Assembly (NCBI GenBank): GCA_002400885.1
Contig: NVRM01000009.1
Location: forward strand, 1 to 43,510
DNA from: Flavobacteriaceae bacterium
GTDB lineage: Bacteria > Bacteroidota > Bacteroidia > Flavobacteriales > Flavobacteriaceae
Direction: 5' to 3'
DNA: 43,510 nt
In this document: piece by piece, positions 6,997-15,309 of the stretch
How positions within the stretch are numbered: the stretch's first letter is position 1
Layout: each line of letters begins with the position of its first letter
Made by a program: the position numbers and the translations under genes
The notes under the pieces: model-generated
The model's input: the letters and a program-made list of their open reading frames with translations, nothing else
Databases searched by the model: none
Told to the model about the DNA's origin: nothing

Positions 6997-8586
6997 ATGA
7001 ATATATTAAAGTTAGGCGTGTTTTTTTCGGTACTATTCGTAAGTACTATTGTAAACGCCCAAAAACGAAGCTATGTTATCAAAAATATAGCATCAAATTC
7101 TAAGAATTCCGATTATGGGGTGTCGTTCTTGAACGATAGTTCTGTCGTTTTTTCTTCTTCACGATCTAGTGGTCTAGTAAGAAAAAGAGTATGGAAAGGG
7201 AATAATCAACCTTATTTGGACATCTACAAAGGAACTGTAGATAGTGATGGTGAGATTAGGAATGTTAAAGTGTTTTCTAAAAGATTGAATACTAAATTTC
7301 ATGAGTCAGATCTGATTTTTACTAAGGATAGAAAAACAGTTTATTTTAGTCGTAATAATTATTTAAATCATCGGTATAGAAAATCATCTACTGGATGGAA
7401 CAATATTAAGATGTACAAAGCTTCTGTTTTAGCAAATGGAAATTGGGGAGAAGTCTTGGAATTGCCATTTAGTAATGATGAATATTCTGTGGGGCATCCC
7501 GCTTTAAATGCCGATGAAACACAACTGTATTTTACATCGGATATGCCGGGTTCTCTGGGAGGAACGGATATTTGGGTAGTTACTGTTTTAGAGGGCAATG
7601 AATATGGAACTCCTAAAAACGTAGGAAATATAATTAATACGGATAGAAAGGAAATGTTTCCATATGTTATTGATGACAAACTATATTTTTCTTCCGAGGG
7701 GCATGCTAGTATAGGGAACTTAGATATTTTTCAAAGTACTATAGGAACTAATAATTTTTCTAAGCCGGTAAATCTAGGGGGGCAAATAAACAGTTTAGCC
7801 GATGATTTTGCTTTTGTAATTAGAAATCAAGGGAAAGAATTCTCAGGTTATTTTTCAAGTAACAGAGAAGGAGGAAAAGGAGACGATGATATTTATTATT
7901 TTGTCCGAGAGAAATGTGTACGTTATATAGAAGGTCTTGTAAAAGAAACGGAATCAAAAGAGTTGTTAACTGGGAGTACCGTTACTTTATATACAGCTCA
8001 TGGTGTTTCTCAAGAGACTCAGTTGGTAGGGCAGGATGCATCTTTTAAATTTGAGGTAGAATGTGATATGAAATATAAAATTGTGGGCTTAAAAGCAGGC
8101 TATGATAATGATGAAAAATGGATTGTAGCGCTTAAACCAATTTCCGACAATAATATTTTATTTTTGAAAAAGGAGCGGATTAAAACGCTAGAGGGAGTTG
8201 TCAATAGACAAGAAAGGGTGATTGTAAATATAAATCCAATTTATTTTGACTTTAATAAAGCTAGCATTAGACCAGATGCAGCAGTAGAATTAGATAAGGT
8301 TGTAGCTGTAATGCAACGTTATCCTCATTTAATTGTAAGTTCCGGGTCGCATACTGATGCTAGAGGGAACGATGCATACAATATTAAATTGGCAACAAGA
8401 AGAGCCAATGCAACCGTACGATATATTGTTCAAAAAGGGATTTCCAGTGAGCGTATTTCAGGACAAGGTTATGGAGAAAATAGGCTTAGAAATCATTGTT
8501 CTAATGGTGTTAGATGTTCCAAGGATCAACATCAATTAAATCGTAGAACTGAGTTTGTGGTAATAAACCCAGAGAGTATACAGTAG
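6997..8586 (+). CDS. OmpA family protein with PD40 propeller and carboxypeptidase-regulatory domain
   Basis: The product is 529 residues. In order: signal peptide (1-21, cleavage after VNA); a WD40-like PD40 propeller (about 45-305), with repeats such as LYFTSDMPGSLGGTDIW and YFSSNREGGKGDDDIYY; a short carboxypeptidase-regulatory-like domain (about 310-390); and a C-terminal OmpA peptidoglycan-binding domain (about 410-525) with YFDFNKASIRPDA, SHTDARG and RRANATVRYIV, retaining the Asp and Arg that hold diaminopimelate. This architecture without TPRs resembles a shorter PorE-like protein and is the usual partner of PorP/SprF genes. It probably links an outer membrane or surface complex to peptidoglycan. 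A strong terminator follows. Confidence 0.88.
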   Translation: MNILKLGVFFSVLFVSTIVNAQKRSYVIKNIASNSKNSDYGVSFLNDSSVVFSSSRSSGLVRKRVWKGNNQPYLDIYKGTVDSDGEIRNVKVFSKRLNTKFHESDLIFTKDRKTVYFSRNNYLNHRYRKSSTGWNNIKMYKASVLANGNWGEVLELPFSNDEYSVGHPALNADETQLYFTSDMPGSLGGTDIWVVTVLEGNEYGTPKNVGNIINTDRKEMFPYVIDDKLYFSSEGHASIGNLDIFQSTIGTNNFSKPVNLGGQINSLADDFAFVIRNQGKEFSGYFSSNREGGKGDDDIYYFVREKCVRYIEGLVKETESKELLTGSTVTLYTAHGVSQETQLVGQDASFKFEVECDMKYKIVGLKAGYDNDEKWIVALKPISDNNILFLKKERIKTLEGVVNRQERVIVNINPIYFDFNKASIRPDAAVELDKVVAVMQRYPHLIVSSGSHTDARGNDAYNIKLATRRANATVRYIVQKGISSERISGQGYGENRLRNHCSNGVRCSKDQHQLNRRTEFVVINPESIQ

Positions 8587-8602
8587 CTTTTTCTTTTTCA
8601 TT

Positions 8603-8637
8603 AAAAGACCATTGAATTTATTCTAATGGTCTTTTTG
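8603..8637 (+). terminator. Terminator between convergent ompA-PD40 and CDF genes
   Basis: A perfect 11 bp stem (AAAAGACCATT at 8603-8613, AATGGTCTTTT at 8625-8635) with an 11-base loop overlaps a T-tract on the plus strand, 16 bases after the ompA stop. The T-tract on the other strand is poorer, so it mainly serves the plus strand. Confidence 0.85.
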
Positions 8638-8648
8638 TTTTTTAGAAA

Positions 8649-9518
8649 TTATGCGTTTGGTTCAATATGAATTAATACGTTTTCTATGGTGTCAAATTCA
8701 GCTTTTAATGCGTCTTTTAGTTTATGTGAAATAGTGTGACCTTCTTTTACAGTTATGTTTGCGTCTACGATAGCATGTAAGTCTACATGGTACATCATTC
8801 CAGCCTTCCTAATATAACATTTTTCTGTGCCTACAATACCCGCTACTTTAAGAGAGGAAACTCTTATTTTATCGATAAAATCTTTATGAGTATCTTCCTC
8901 TAGAATTTCACTCAGTGCAGGTTTAAAAATCAAATAACTATTGTATAAAATAATTGCAGAAGCTAACAATGCAGCCCAATCATCTGCACTCTCATAGCCT
9001 TTACCCATGATTATAGCGATGGTAATCCCGACAAATGCAGTGACTGATGTGATAGCGTCACTCCTGTGATGCCAAGCATCTGCAGCAAGAGAGGTGCTTC
9101 CTGTTTCTCTGCTTTTTTTGATCACAACCCTGTATGAGTATTCTTTCCAAGCTATAATAGCAACGAGGACAATTAACGTCCATGCTTCAGGTGTTTTATG
9201 AGGTGTTTTAATATTTTGAATACTTTCATATGCAATTATAATGGCTGAGGTAATTAAAAAACCAACCACTAAAAAAGTGACAAGAGGTTCTATTTTTCCG
9301 TGACCGTAAGGATGCTTTTTATCGGCAGGCCTTGAAGCGTATTTTAACCCAAATAAAACCAATAGTGAAGAGAAAATGTCTGTGGTAGACTCTATGGCAT
9401 CAGCTATCAGAGCGTAAGAGTTTCCGAAAACCCCCGCAATCCCTTTGATAATTGCCAAACACATGTTTCCAATAATACTAAAATACGCAGTTTGAATGGC
9501 TGTTTTTTTGTGATTCAT
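8649..9518 (-). CDS. Cation diffusion facilitator (FieF/CDF) metal transporter
   Basis: The product is 289 residues, the usual CDF length, with about six membrane helices and a C-terminal cytoplasmic ferredoxin-like domain (about 205-289, HVDLHAIVD and HTISHKLKDAL). Transport-site residues are visible: E43/D47 in DAIESTTD and H150/D154 in DAWHHRSD, with HPYGHGK (69-75) after helix 2. CDF proteins exchange protons for Zn, Fe, Co or Mn to export excess metal across the inner membrane. The pattern is close to the FieF/MamM branch, but E43 stands where FieF has Asp, so the metal is uncertain. The argS gene runs the same way upstream, with a hairpin between. Confidence 0.9.
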   Translation of the reverse strand: MNHKKTAIQTAYFSIIGNMCLAIIKGIAGVFGNSYALIADAIESTTDIFSSLLVLFGLKYASRPADKKHPYGHGKIEPLVTFLVVGFLITSAIIIAYESIQNIKTPHKTPEAWTLIVLVAIIAWKEYSYRVVIKKSRETGSTSLAADAWHHRSDAITSVTAFVGITIAIIMGKGYESADDWAALLASAIILYNSYLIFKPALSEILEEDTHKDFIDKIRVSSLKVAGIVGTEKCYIRKAGMMYHVDLHAIVDANITVKEGHTISHKLKDALKAEFDTIENVLIHIEPNA

Positions 9519-9543
9519 AATGTCGCTGTATGTATAAATAAAG

Positions 9544-9576
9544 ATGAGGTTTTGAACATGTAATTCAAAACCTCAT
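9544..9576 (-). terminator. Hairpin terminator after argS
   Basis: A perfect 13 bp stem (ATGAGGTTTTGAA at 9544-9556 with TTCAAAACCTCAT at 9564-9576, 7-base loop) begins 26 bases after the argS stop. On the minus strand it is followed by a broken T-rich stretch (CTTTATTT), so termination may be partial. Confidence 0.65.
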
Positions 9577-9602
9577 AATTAATAGTATTGTTTATTTTAT
9601 GG

Positions 9603-11378
9603 TTACATTCTTTCTGGAACGGCAATCCCTAATAATTTAAAACCAGATTTTATAGTCGCTGCAATTTTAGCAGATAACTGGGTTCTGAATATTTTTTCTT
9701 CAAGGTTTTCACAACCTAAAATTGGCACCGTTTGGTAAAAAGAATTGTATGCTTTAACAAGGTCGTAGGTGTAATTTGCGATCAATGCAGGACTGTGATT
9801 GGCAGCTGCATTTTGAATCACTCCTGGGAATTGTTCTAATTCCTTAATTAGATGAATTTCTTTTGCATGTAAGTTAATCCCCGTAATGGTGGCCGTATAA
9901 TCAAATGTTGCTTTGCGTAGTATAGACTGTATACGCGCATAAGTATATTGAATAAAAGGTCCCGTGTTACCATTAAAATCTACCGATTCTTCTGGGTTAA
10001 ACATAATTCTACGTTTAGGATCCACTTTTAAAATATAATATTTTAATGCACCGAGTCCAATAACTTTATACAAGGCTTCTTTTTCTTCTTCAGAATATCC
10101 TTCTAGTTTTCCTAAGTCTTGAGAGATGGTTCTTGCTGTATTAGTCATCTCAATCATTAAGTCATCCGCATCTACAACAGTTCCTTCACGAGATTTCATT
10201 TTTCCAGAAGGTAAATCTACCATTCCATAAGATAAATGATACATGTTTTCAGACCATTCAAATCCTAATTTCTTAAGGATTAGGAACAGTACTTTAAAGT
10301 GATAATCTTGTTCATTTCCTACCGTGTAAACAAGTTCGTTTAAATCAAAATCTTTAAAACGCTCGATGGCAGTTCCTATATCTTGTGTCATGTATACCGC
10401 AGTACCATCACCTCTTAAAACGATTTTTTCGTCAAGACCATCGGCGGTTAAATCTATCCAAACCGAGTTGTCTTCTTTTTTGAAAAAGATCCCCTTTTTT
10501 AATCCGTCAGCTACAATGTCTTTTCCTAATAAATATGTCTCGCTTTCGTAATAGTTCTTGTCAAAATCTACTCCTAATTCTTTATAAGTAACCTCAAAAC
10601 CATCATATACCCATTGGTTCATCGTTTTCCAAAGTGTCACCACTTCTTCGTCTCCTGCCTCCCATTTAAGCAGCATCGCTTGTGCTTCTAATAAAAGAGG
10701 TGCTTGTTTTTTTGCTTCGTCTTCTGTTTTTCCAGCTTCCATCAATACTTTGATTTCTGCTTTATATGCTTTGTCAAAAGCTACATAGTAATTTCCTACT
10801 AATTTGTCTCCTTTTAATCCCGTACTTTCTGGTGTTTCACCATTACCAAATAATTTCCAAGCTAGCATACTTTTACAAATATGAATACCACGATCGTTGA
10901 TAATTTGTGTTTTAAACACTTTCTTTCCAGATGCTGCCATAATTTCCGCAACAGAATATCCTAATAAGTTATTACGGATATGTCCTAAATGCAACGGTTT
11001 GTTTGTGTTTGGCGAAGAATATTCTACCATGTCTGCCTTTTGATCTGGATCCGGAGTTACCGTCCCGTAATTAGCAATGGCATTGATCGTATTAAATGTA
11101 TCTAAATAATGTGATTCAGAAATCACTAAGTTTAAAAATCCTTTTACGACATTAAAATCAGTTACTTCGGATACGTTTTCTTTCAAATAAGTTCCTAAAT
11201 CTTCTCCTATTTTAATAGGGTTTCCTTTTACATGGCGCAAAAAAGCAAATACGACAATGGTAATATCTCCATCGAATTCTTTTCTGGTCGCTTGAAACTC
11301 TACGTTTTCAATACGAACATCATATTGGGCTTTAAAAGCCTCTTTTACTGCGTCGGTTAATTTTGCTTGAATACTCAT
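9603..11378 (-). CDS. argS: Arginyl-tRNA synthetase
   Basis: The product is 591 residues, full length for class I ArgRS. The N-terminal Add1 domain is present (1-105), the HIGH motif is PLHLGH (128-133, after SSPNTNK), and a KMSKS-like loop reads GKMKSREGTVVDADDL. The C-terminal DALR anticodon-binding domain is recognisable by TGPFIQYTYARIQSILRK and ends in the family terminus PERM. It charges tRNA-Arg with arginine in the cytoplasm. A -7 box (TATTTTTG on the minus strand, 11404-11411) lies 25 bases upstream of the start. Confidence 0.97.
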   Translation of the reverse strand: MSIQAKLTDAVKEAFKAQYDVRIENVEFQATRKEFDGDITIVVFAFLRHVKGNPIKIGEDLGTYLKENVSEVTDFNVVKGFLNLVISESHYLDTFNTINAIANYGTVTPDPDQKADMVEYSSPNTNKPLHLGHIRNNLLGYSVAEIMAASGKKVFKTQIINDRGIHICKSMLAWKLFGNGETPESTGLKGDKLVGNYYVAFDKAYKAEIKVLMEAGKTEDEAKKQAPLLLEAQAMLLKWEAGDEEVVTLWKTMNQWVYDGFEVTYKELGVDFDKNYYESETYLLGKDIVADGLKKGIFFKKEDNSVWIDLTADGLDEKIVLRGDGTAVYMTQDIGTAIERFKDFDLNELVYTVGNEQDYHFKVLFLILKKLGFEWSENMYHLSYGMVDLPSGKMKSREGTVVDADDLMIEMTNTARTISQDLGKLEGYSEEEKEALYKVIGLGALKYYILKVDPKRRIMFNPEESVDFNGNTGPFIQYTYARIQSILRKATFDYTATITGINLHAKEIHLIKELEQFPGVIQNAAANHSPALIANYTYDLVKAYNSFYQTVPILGCENLEEKIFRTQLSAKIAATIKSGFKLLGIAVPERM

Positions 11379-11403
11379 GTAAATTATTAAAAAAATTAAG
11401 TGA

Positions 11404-11411
11404 CAAAAATA
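11404..11411 (-). promoter_or_regulatory. -7 box for argS
   Basis: The minus strand reads TATTTTTG (TAnnTTTG) 25 bases before the argS start. A matching -33 element is not clear. It lies just past the stop of the upstream serine hydrolase gene. Confidence 0.45.
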
Positions 11412-11427
11412 CAGATTTTATTGTGAA

Positions 11428-12948
11428 TTATTGCTTTCTAAACGTGAATTCGGTAAAATCGAAATCCGGGTTTTCTATGTCTATATGTAATTGATTGATT
11501 TTTCCCTCTTTGTCTAGGTCAAACCATAGTTTTCCTTGAGGTAATGAACATAAAGAGGTGTCAAACCTAAAGGTGAAAATCTGATGATTCCAGTGCTTTA
11601 AGTCTGCATGAAAAATGGAGGTTTTTTCCATTTGGAAATTCAAAATTCCCTTTTTTAATTCCACGGTAACATTCCCATACATTTGATCTGTATAAGTTCC
11701 TGTGTATTCCTTTAAGTTGAGGTGGGTTTTACTTAATTTTCCTCGTTGTAATTCTAACTTGTTCTCTTTTTCTAACTGTTGTTTGTCTCTTCTTTTCTTT
11801 ATTACAAGGTAGTCCGCAGACCAATCTTTATCCTCCATATTATCGCCAATTAAAACATCCATAATTTTGTTGGAAAGCGCTCCTGGTAACCAGTTTACAC
11901 TATTGGTGACTATAATCACAGCCAAATCTTTTTCGGGTATAAAAAACGATTTTGAAATCATACCATCATAACCTCCAGCATGAGAGATTACCTTCACTCC
12001 TTCATAGTCTTCTAAGTTCCAGCCCATCCCGTAACTAGAAAAGTGTTTTTTATGTGCGTTTTTACGAACACTAAAGTTGATGTGTGGAGTTGTCATCTGA
12101 TTAAACTGTTTCGTAGAAAAATATTCTTTTCCGTGTATAGTGCCTTCTTTTAAATTTAATTGTAGCCATTTAGAAAAATCATGTACCGAAGAGATTATTG
12201 CGCCAGCGGGAGCAATATTGTCCCAATTTACCCATTTCAATTGGTTGTTTTTACCGTTTTCTGTAAAATAGGGCGTGGCAATGTTGTTACTCGATGTTAA
12301 TTGTAACGTAGAAGTAAGTGTTCTATGCATGTTTAAAGGACTTAGAAATGCCTCTTGAATATAGCTTTTCCACGATTTTCCAGAGATTTTTTCAATAATT
12401 TGACCTGCCGCTAAATAAGAAATATTAGAATAGCCAAAGTCGGTTCTGAAATCATGTACGGGTTGTAAATACTGTTGTGCTTGGATTATTTCTTTAGGAG
12501 TTTTGCTGGTCGCATACCATAGTAAGTCTCCGCTAAAAGTGGCAAGTCCACTTCTGTGTGACAGTAAATCTGCAATGGTAAAATGTTGCGTTACATAATT
12601 GTCATACATTTTAAAATAGGGGAGGTAATTTACGACTTTATCTTCCCATTTTAATTTTCCGGCATCTACAAGTTGTGCCAATGCACTTGCAGTAAACGCT
12701 TTTGAATTGGAGGCAACAGCAAACAAGGTATGTTCATCTACGGCTTTGTTTGTTTGAAGATTACTAAGGCCATATCCCTTACTTAAATAAATACTATCAG
12801 CACTTACAATAGCAATGGCCATCCCTGGAATATTCCATTCTTGGAATGATTTTGTGAAATAGGCATCCAAGTGTTGTACTTGTTCTTTTGTTTGCCCCTT
12901 TATTAATAGGAACGTACATAAAAAGACGAAGGTAAGTAGTTTTTTCAT
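11428..12948 (-). CDS. Secreted serine hydrolase of the class C beta-lactamase/esterase family
   Basis: The product is 506 residues with a signal peptide (1-18, LIKGQ). The beta-lactamase/transpeptidase fold motifs are present: SNSK (S80, K83) as the nucleophile motif SxxK, YSN in FGYSNISYL as YxN, and HAGG in SHAGGYDGM as the third motif. Residues about 385-506 form a C-terminal beta-rich domain of the DUF3471 type (EYTGTYTDQMYGNVTVEL). Such proteins include D-aminopeptidases, esterases and penicillin-binding-protein-like enzymes; true beta-lactamase activity cannot be assumed. It is exported and probably periplasmic. Its start faces the SatD operon, with a 234-base intergenic region between them. 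Confidence 0.87.
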   Translation of the reverse strand: MKKLLTFVFLCTFLLIKGQTKEQVQHLDAYFTKSFQEWNIPGMAIAIVSADSIYLSKGYGLSNLQTNKAVDEHTLFAVASNSKAFTASALAQLVDAGKLKWEDKVVNYLPYFKMYDNYVTQHFTIADLLSHRSGLATFSGDLLWYATSKTPKEIIQAQQYLQPVHDFRTDFGYSNISYLAAGQIIEKISGKSWKSYIQEAFLSPLNMHRTLTSTLQLTSSNNIATPYFTENGKNNQLKWVNWDNIAPAGAIISSVHDFSKWLQLNLKEGTIHGKEYFSTKQFNQMTTPHINFSVRKNAHKKHFSSYGMGWNLEDYEGVKVISHAGGYDGMISKSFFIPEKDLAVIIVTNSVNWLPGALSNKIMDVLIGDNMEDKDWSADYLVIKKRRDKQQLEKENKLELQRGKLSKTHLNLKEYTGTYTDQMYGNVTVELKKGILNFQMEKTSIFHADLKHWNHQIFTFRFDTSLCSLPQGKLWFDLDKEGKINQLHIDIENPDFDFTEFTFRKQ

Positions 12949-13008
12949 TGATTGCTGTTTCTTTTTAAATACTGATTTTTAGATCTATGGATTACGAAAA
13001 TACTAAAA

Positions 13009-13023
13009 CATATAGGATATATG
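13009..13023. repeat. Short dyad upstream of the serine hydrolase gene
   Basis: CATATA and TATATG flank GGA. It lies about 60 bases upstream of the serine hydrolase start on the minus strand and could be a regulator site, but being A/T-only apart from its ends it may be chance. Confidence 0.25.
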
Positions 13024-13081
13024 CTGTTCTTTAACGATAGTTGTGAAAGGAAATAGTCATTTGTTTGATTATAATATCTAG

Positions 13082-13150
13082 AGGTTATAAATACGTATTA
13101 TAACCTTGAAGCATTATAATTTACATTTATAGCTTCTCACGGTTATAAAT
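13082..13150 (+). promoter_or_regulatory. Triple GGTTATAA repeat, candidate operator of the satD-DUF3307 operon
   Basis: AGGTTATAA (13082-13090) and its inverse TTATAACCT (13098-13106) face each other around ATACGTA, and a third copy GGTTATAAAT occurs at 13141-13150. Between them GAAGC (13108-13112) and GCTTC (13132-13136) form another dyad. All lie within 101 bases of the satD ATG at 13183. SatD itself carries a C-terminal HTH, so autoregulation is a natural inference. Confidence 0.5.
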
Positions 13151-13182
13151 TATGTACATTGCAGGAACAGAAAAAGATTAAT

Positions 13183-13842
13183 ATGAAACAAGCGGTACTG
13201 ACTGCAGATGTTATAGATTCACAAAACATTACAGATATGAATGATTTATTTAGCTCGCTGAGTTTTATTATTCATGATATTTCGGAACAGTTACCTATAA
13301 AAATTAGTTACGAAACATACCGAGGTGATAGTTTTCAAATAGCAATGGATCCTCCTGAAATGGCTTGTTTAGTGGCTGTAATTATTAGAGCTGGACTTCG
13401 TGCTAAAATGGGGACTAATCTAAAAAGCACGAAACTAGTTTCTATTAAAAATTTGTGGGATGTTAGGTTTTCTATAGGAGTAGGGGAAGGAGAGTTATCT
13501 GTACAGTCGGTGGTGGAATCAAATGGTCCTGTGCATGTTTTATCAGGAACTAGATTTGATTTGTTAAAGAAAAAGCAAACAACCTTTTTGTTGAGTAGTT
13601 TAGATACGACACTAAATGATCAAATGGAAGTGCTGTCTAAATTAATGGAAACCATCGTGCTAAGGTGGTCTAATTTAAGTGCAGAGGCAATCTATTATGT
13701 TCTATTGCATAAGAAAACCCAGCAGGAATTGGCAACAATTCTTCATGTAACCCAGCCAGCCATACATAAACGATTGGATACCGCTAACATAGATGCAATA
13801 AGCCTGAGTTTAAATTATATATCACAATTAATAGCACAATAA
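13183..13842 (+). CDS. SatD family protein with C-terminal helix-turn-helix
   Basis: The product is 219 residues from ATG 13183. A TTG at 13159 extends the frame by 8 residues, but MKQAVLTADVIDSQ is the usual family N-terminus. The N-terminal domain has an Asp in TADVIDSQ (D9), GDS (48-50, D49), RFSIGVGEG (95-103) and GPVHVLSGTR (115-124). The order and spacing recall class III nucleotidyl cyclases (first metal Asp, second metal Asp in GDS, IGIxxG, then an N-x-AAR-like segment), which is my inference. Residues about 180-205 (TQQELATILHVTQPAIHKRL) form a sigma-70 region 4/HTH-like DNA-binding motif. The stop codon directly abuts the ATG of the DUF3307 gene, indicating translational coupling. 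Its function is not established. Confidence 0.75.
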   Translation: MKQAVLTADVIDSQNITDMNDLFSSLSFIIHDISEQLPIKISYETYRGDSFQIAMDPPEMACLVAVIIRAGLRAKMGTNLKSTKLVSIKNLWDVRFSIGVGEGELSVQSVVESNGPVHVLSGTRFDLLKKKQTTFLLSSLDTTLNDQMEVLSKLMETIVLRWSNLSAEAIYYVLLHKKTQQELATILHVTQPAIHKRLDTANIDAISLSLNYISQLIAQ

Positions 13843-14559
13843 ATGACAGAATTAACGATAATTTTATTGCAAATGCTCGTAGCGCATGTCTTAGGCGATT
13901 TTCTATTGCAACCGAGTACATGGGTAAAAGATAAAGAGAAGAATAAAATTAGGTCGAAATTCTTATACCTACATGTGTTACTACATGGAGTATTGGTTTA
14001 TGTGTTTATAGGGCAATGGAATCAGGTATTTGTCCCGTTGTTTTTAATGTGTATTCACTTTCTAATTGATGTTACTAAGTTGTATCAAAAAAAATCTACA
14101 CGTTGGTTTATCATCGATCAAATTGCTCATGTATGCAGTATTGTAATTATTTGGTTGGTGTTCTATCATCAGTTTCAGGCTGTTCAAACCCTACTTTTAG
14201 GCCTGTTTAAATCTGTTAAATTTTGGAAATTAGCATTGGGCTATGCTTTTATATTACAACCTGTATCTATTTTAATGTATCAATTGACTCGGAATTGGCA
14301 TCAAGAAATAGATGAAAAGAAAGATGCAAGTTTAAAAAATGCAGGAAAATGGATCGGCATGCTAGAGCGTATCCTTATCTTAACTTTTATAGTGATAGGT
14401 CAGTTTACTGCCATCGGTTTTTTATTAGCAGCAAAATCTATTTTTAGATTTGGAGATTTAACGCAAAAGAAAGACAGGAAATTAACGGAATACATTTTAA
14501 TTGGAACATTGCTTAGTTTTACGATTACAATTTTAGTTGGGCTCTTGGTCACTTTATAA
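13843..14559 (+). CDS. DUF3307 family integral membrane protein
   Basis: The product is 238 residues with about six hydrophobic segments. The family block is AHVLGDFLLQPSTWVKDK near the N-terminus. Four pairs of possible metal ligands spaced i,i+4 fall in or next to predicted helices: H15/D19, H44/H48, H72/D76 and D92/H96. Such spacing in a helical bundle suggests a metal site in or near the membrane, as in some membrane hydrolases; this is inference from sequence. The gene starts immediately after the satD stop, so the two proteins probably act together. No function is established for the family. Confidence 0.75.
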   Translation: MTELTIILLQMLVAHVLGDFLLQPSTWVKDKEKNKIRSKFLYLHVLLHGVLVYVFIGQWNQVFVPLFLMCIHFLIDVTKLYQKKSTRWFIIDQIAHVCSIVIIWLVFYHQFQAVQTLLLGLFKSVKFWKLALGYAFILQPVSILMYQLTRNWHQEIDEKKDASLKNAGKWIGMLERILILTFIVIGQFTAIGFLLAAKSIFRFGDLTQKKDRKLTEYILIGTLLSFTITILVGLLVTL

Positions 14560-14610
14560 GTTTTTTTACTACTTGTAGCGCTGTTAAACGATGCTCATTT
14601 ATAAGAACGG

Positions 14611-14641
14611 TTTGCTATCAACTTAAATTGTAGTATTTTTG
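14611..14641 (+). promoter_or_regulatory. Consensus promoter for the Cys-cluster gene
   Basis: TTTG (14611-14614), 19 bases, then TATTTTTG (14634-14641) match the Bacteroidota promoter exactly. It overlaps the upstream TTG start candidate at 14639, which rules that start out in favour of ATG 14660. Confidence 0.75.
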
Positions 14642-14659
14642 CAAATTATAAATACACGT

Positions 14660-15157
14660 ATGAAACCAACATTAGAAGAATTAGGCGAATTGTCCAAGGA
14701 GAAATTGGTTGAGAATAAAAAATATTTTCAACGATTAAAAAAGAGAACACCTAAAAACTTAGATGTTATAGTTCGTGAAATTCACGATAAAGAATTTACA
14801 AAAACTAATTGTTTGGATTGTGCAAACTGTTGTAAAACCAGTAGTCCAATCTTTACAGAGAGAGATATTGCTCGTATTTCCAAGCATTTGAGAATGAAAG
14901 AGCCTAAATTTATTACTACCTATTTGGATAGAGATGAGGATGACTTTTATGTACTAAAGGAAGCTCCATGTACTTTTTTAGATAGTGATAATAGTTGTTT
15001 TATCTATGATGTTAGACCTAAGGCCTGTAGTGAATATCCTCATACAAACCGACGTAAATTTATCCAGTTGGCAGAGCTGACGATTAAAAACACTGAAATT
15101 TGTCCTGCAGTTTACAATATAATGGAGACTTTAAAGGAGAAATTACCGAAAGAGTAA
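14660..15157 (+). CDS. YkgJ/UPF0153-type cysteine cluster protein
   Basis: The product is 165 residues from ATG 14660, the start chosen because the promoter -7 box covers the earlier TTG. Eight cysteines are seen: C51, C54, C57 and C58 in NCLDCANCC, C104 (APCTFL), C113 (NSCFIYDVRP), C123 (KACSEYP) and C148 (EICPAVY). This is the YkgJ-family CxxCxxCC...C...C pattern, likely to bind Zn or an Fe-S cluster. The N-terminal 45 residues are helical and charged. Its biochemical role is not known. It is transcribed alone, with its own promoter and a terminator right after it. Confidence 0.87.
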   Translation: MKPTLEELGELSKEKLVENKKYFQRLKKRTPKNLDVIVREIHDKEFTKTNCLDCANCCKTSSPIFTERDIARISKHLRMKEPKFITTYLDRDEDDFYVLKEAPCTFLDSDNSCFIYDVRPKACSEYPHTNRRKFIQLAELTIKNTEICPAVYNIMETLKEKLPKE

Positions 15158-15191
15158 TTTTAGAGTTTTTTTAAAAACTTATATTTTATAG

Positions 15192-15230
15192 AATAGGATT
15201 GACATTGATAAATGTTGATCCTATTTTTTT
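15192..15230 (+). terminator. Terminator after the Cys-cluster gene
   Basis: A 15 bp stem (15192-15206 with 15211-15225, two G-U pairs, GATA loop) ends in seven T residues (15224-15230). It starts 35 bases after the stop codon. Confidence 0.9.
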
Positions 15231-15269
15231 ATGTCGTCTGGTTTTTAGGTAGTTAAAAAATTAGTGTAC

Positions 15270-15309
15270 ATTTATGTCTTATAGCAAGTACTTGTTATGA
15301 GACATAAAT
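15270..15309. repeat. Long dyad upstream of the thioredoxin gene
   Basis: Arms ATTTATGTCTTATAGCAAG (15270-15288) and CTTGTTATGAGACATAAAT (15291-15309) match at 17 of 19 positions around TA. Both mismatches become G-U pairs in a plus-strand RNA. A weak promoter (TTG 15292-15294, 18 bases, GATTTTTG 15313-15320) overlaps the right arm, so the dyad could be an operator; otherwise it is a hairpin in read-through RNA. Confidence 0.55.

Noticed and set aside
11428-12948. Beta-lactamase resistance gene
   Set aside because: It has the serine hydrolase motifs and a DUF3471-like tail typical of esterase/peptidase relatives; resistance cannot be claimed.
13159-13182. TTG start for satD eight codons upstream
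   Set aside because: The conserved family N-terminus starts at ATG 13183 and the upstream codons are unlike it.
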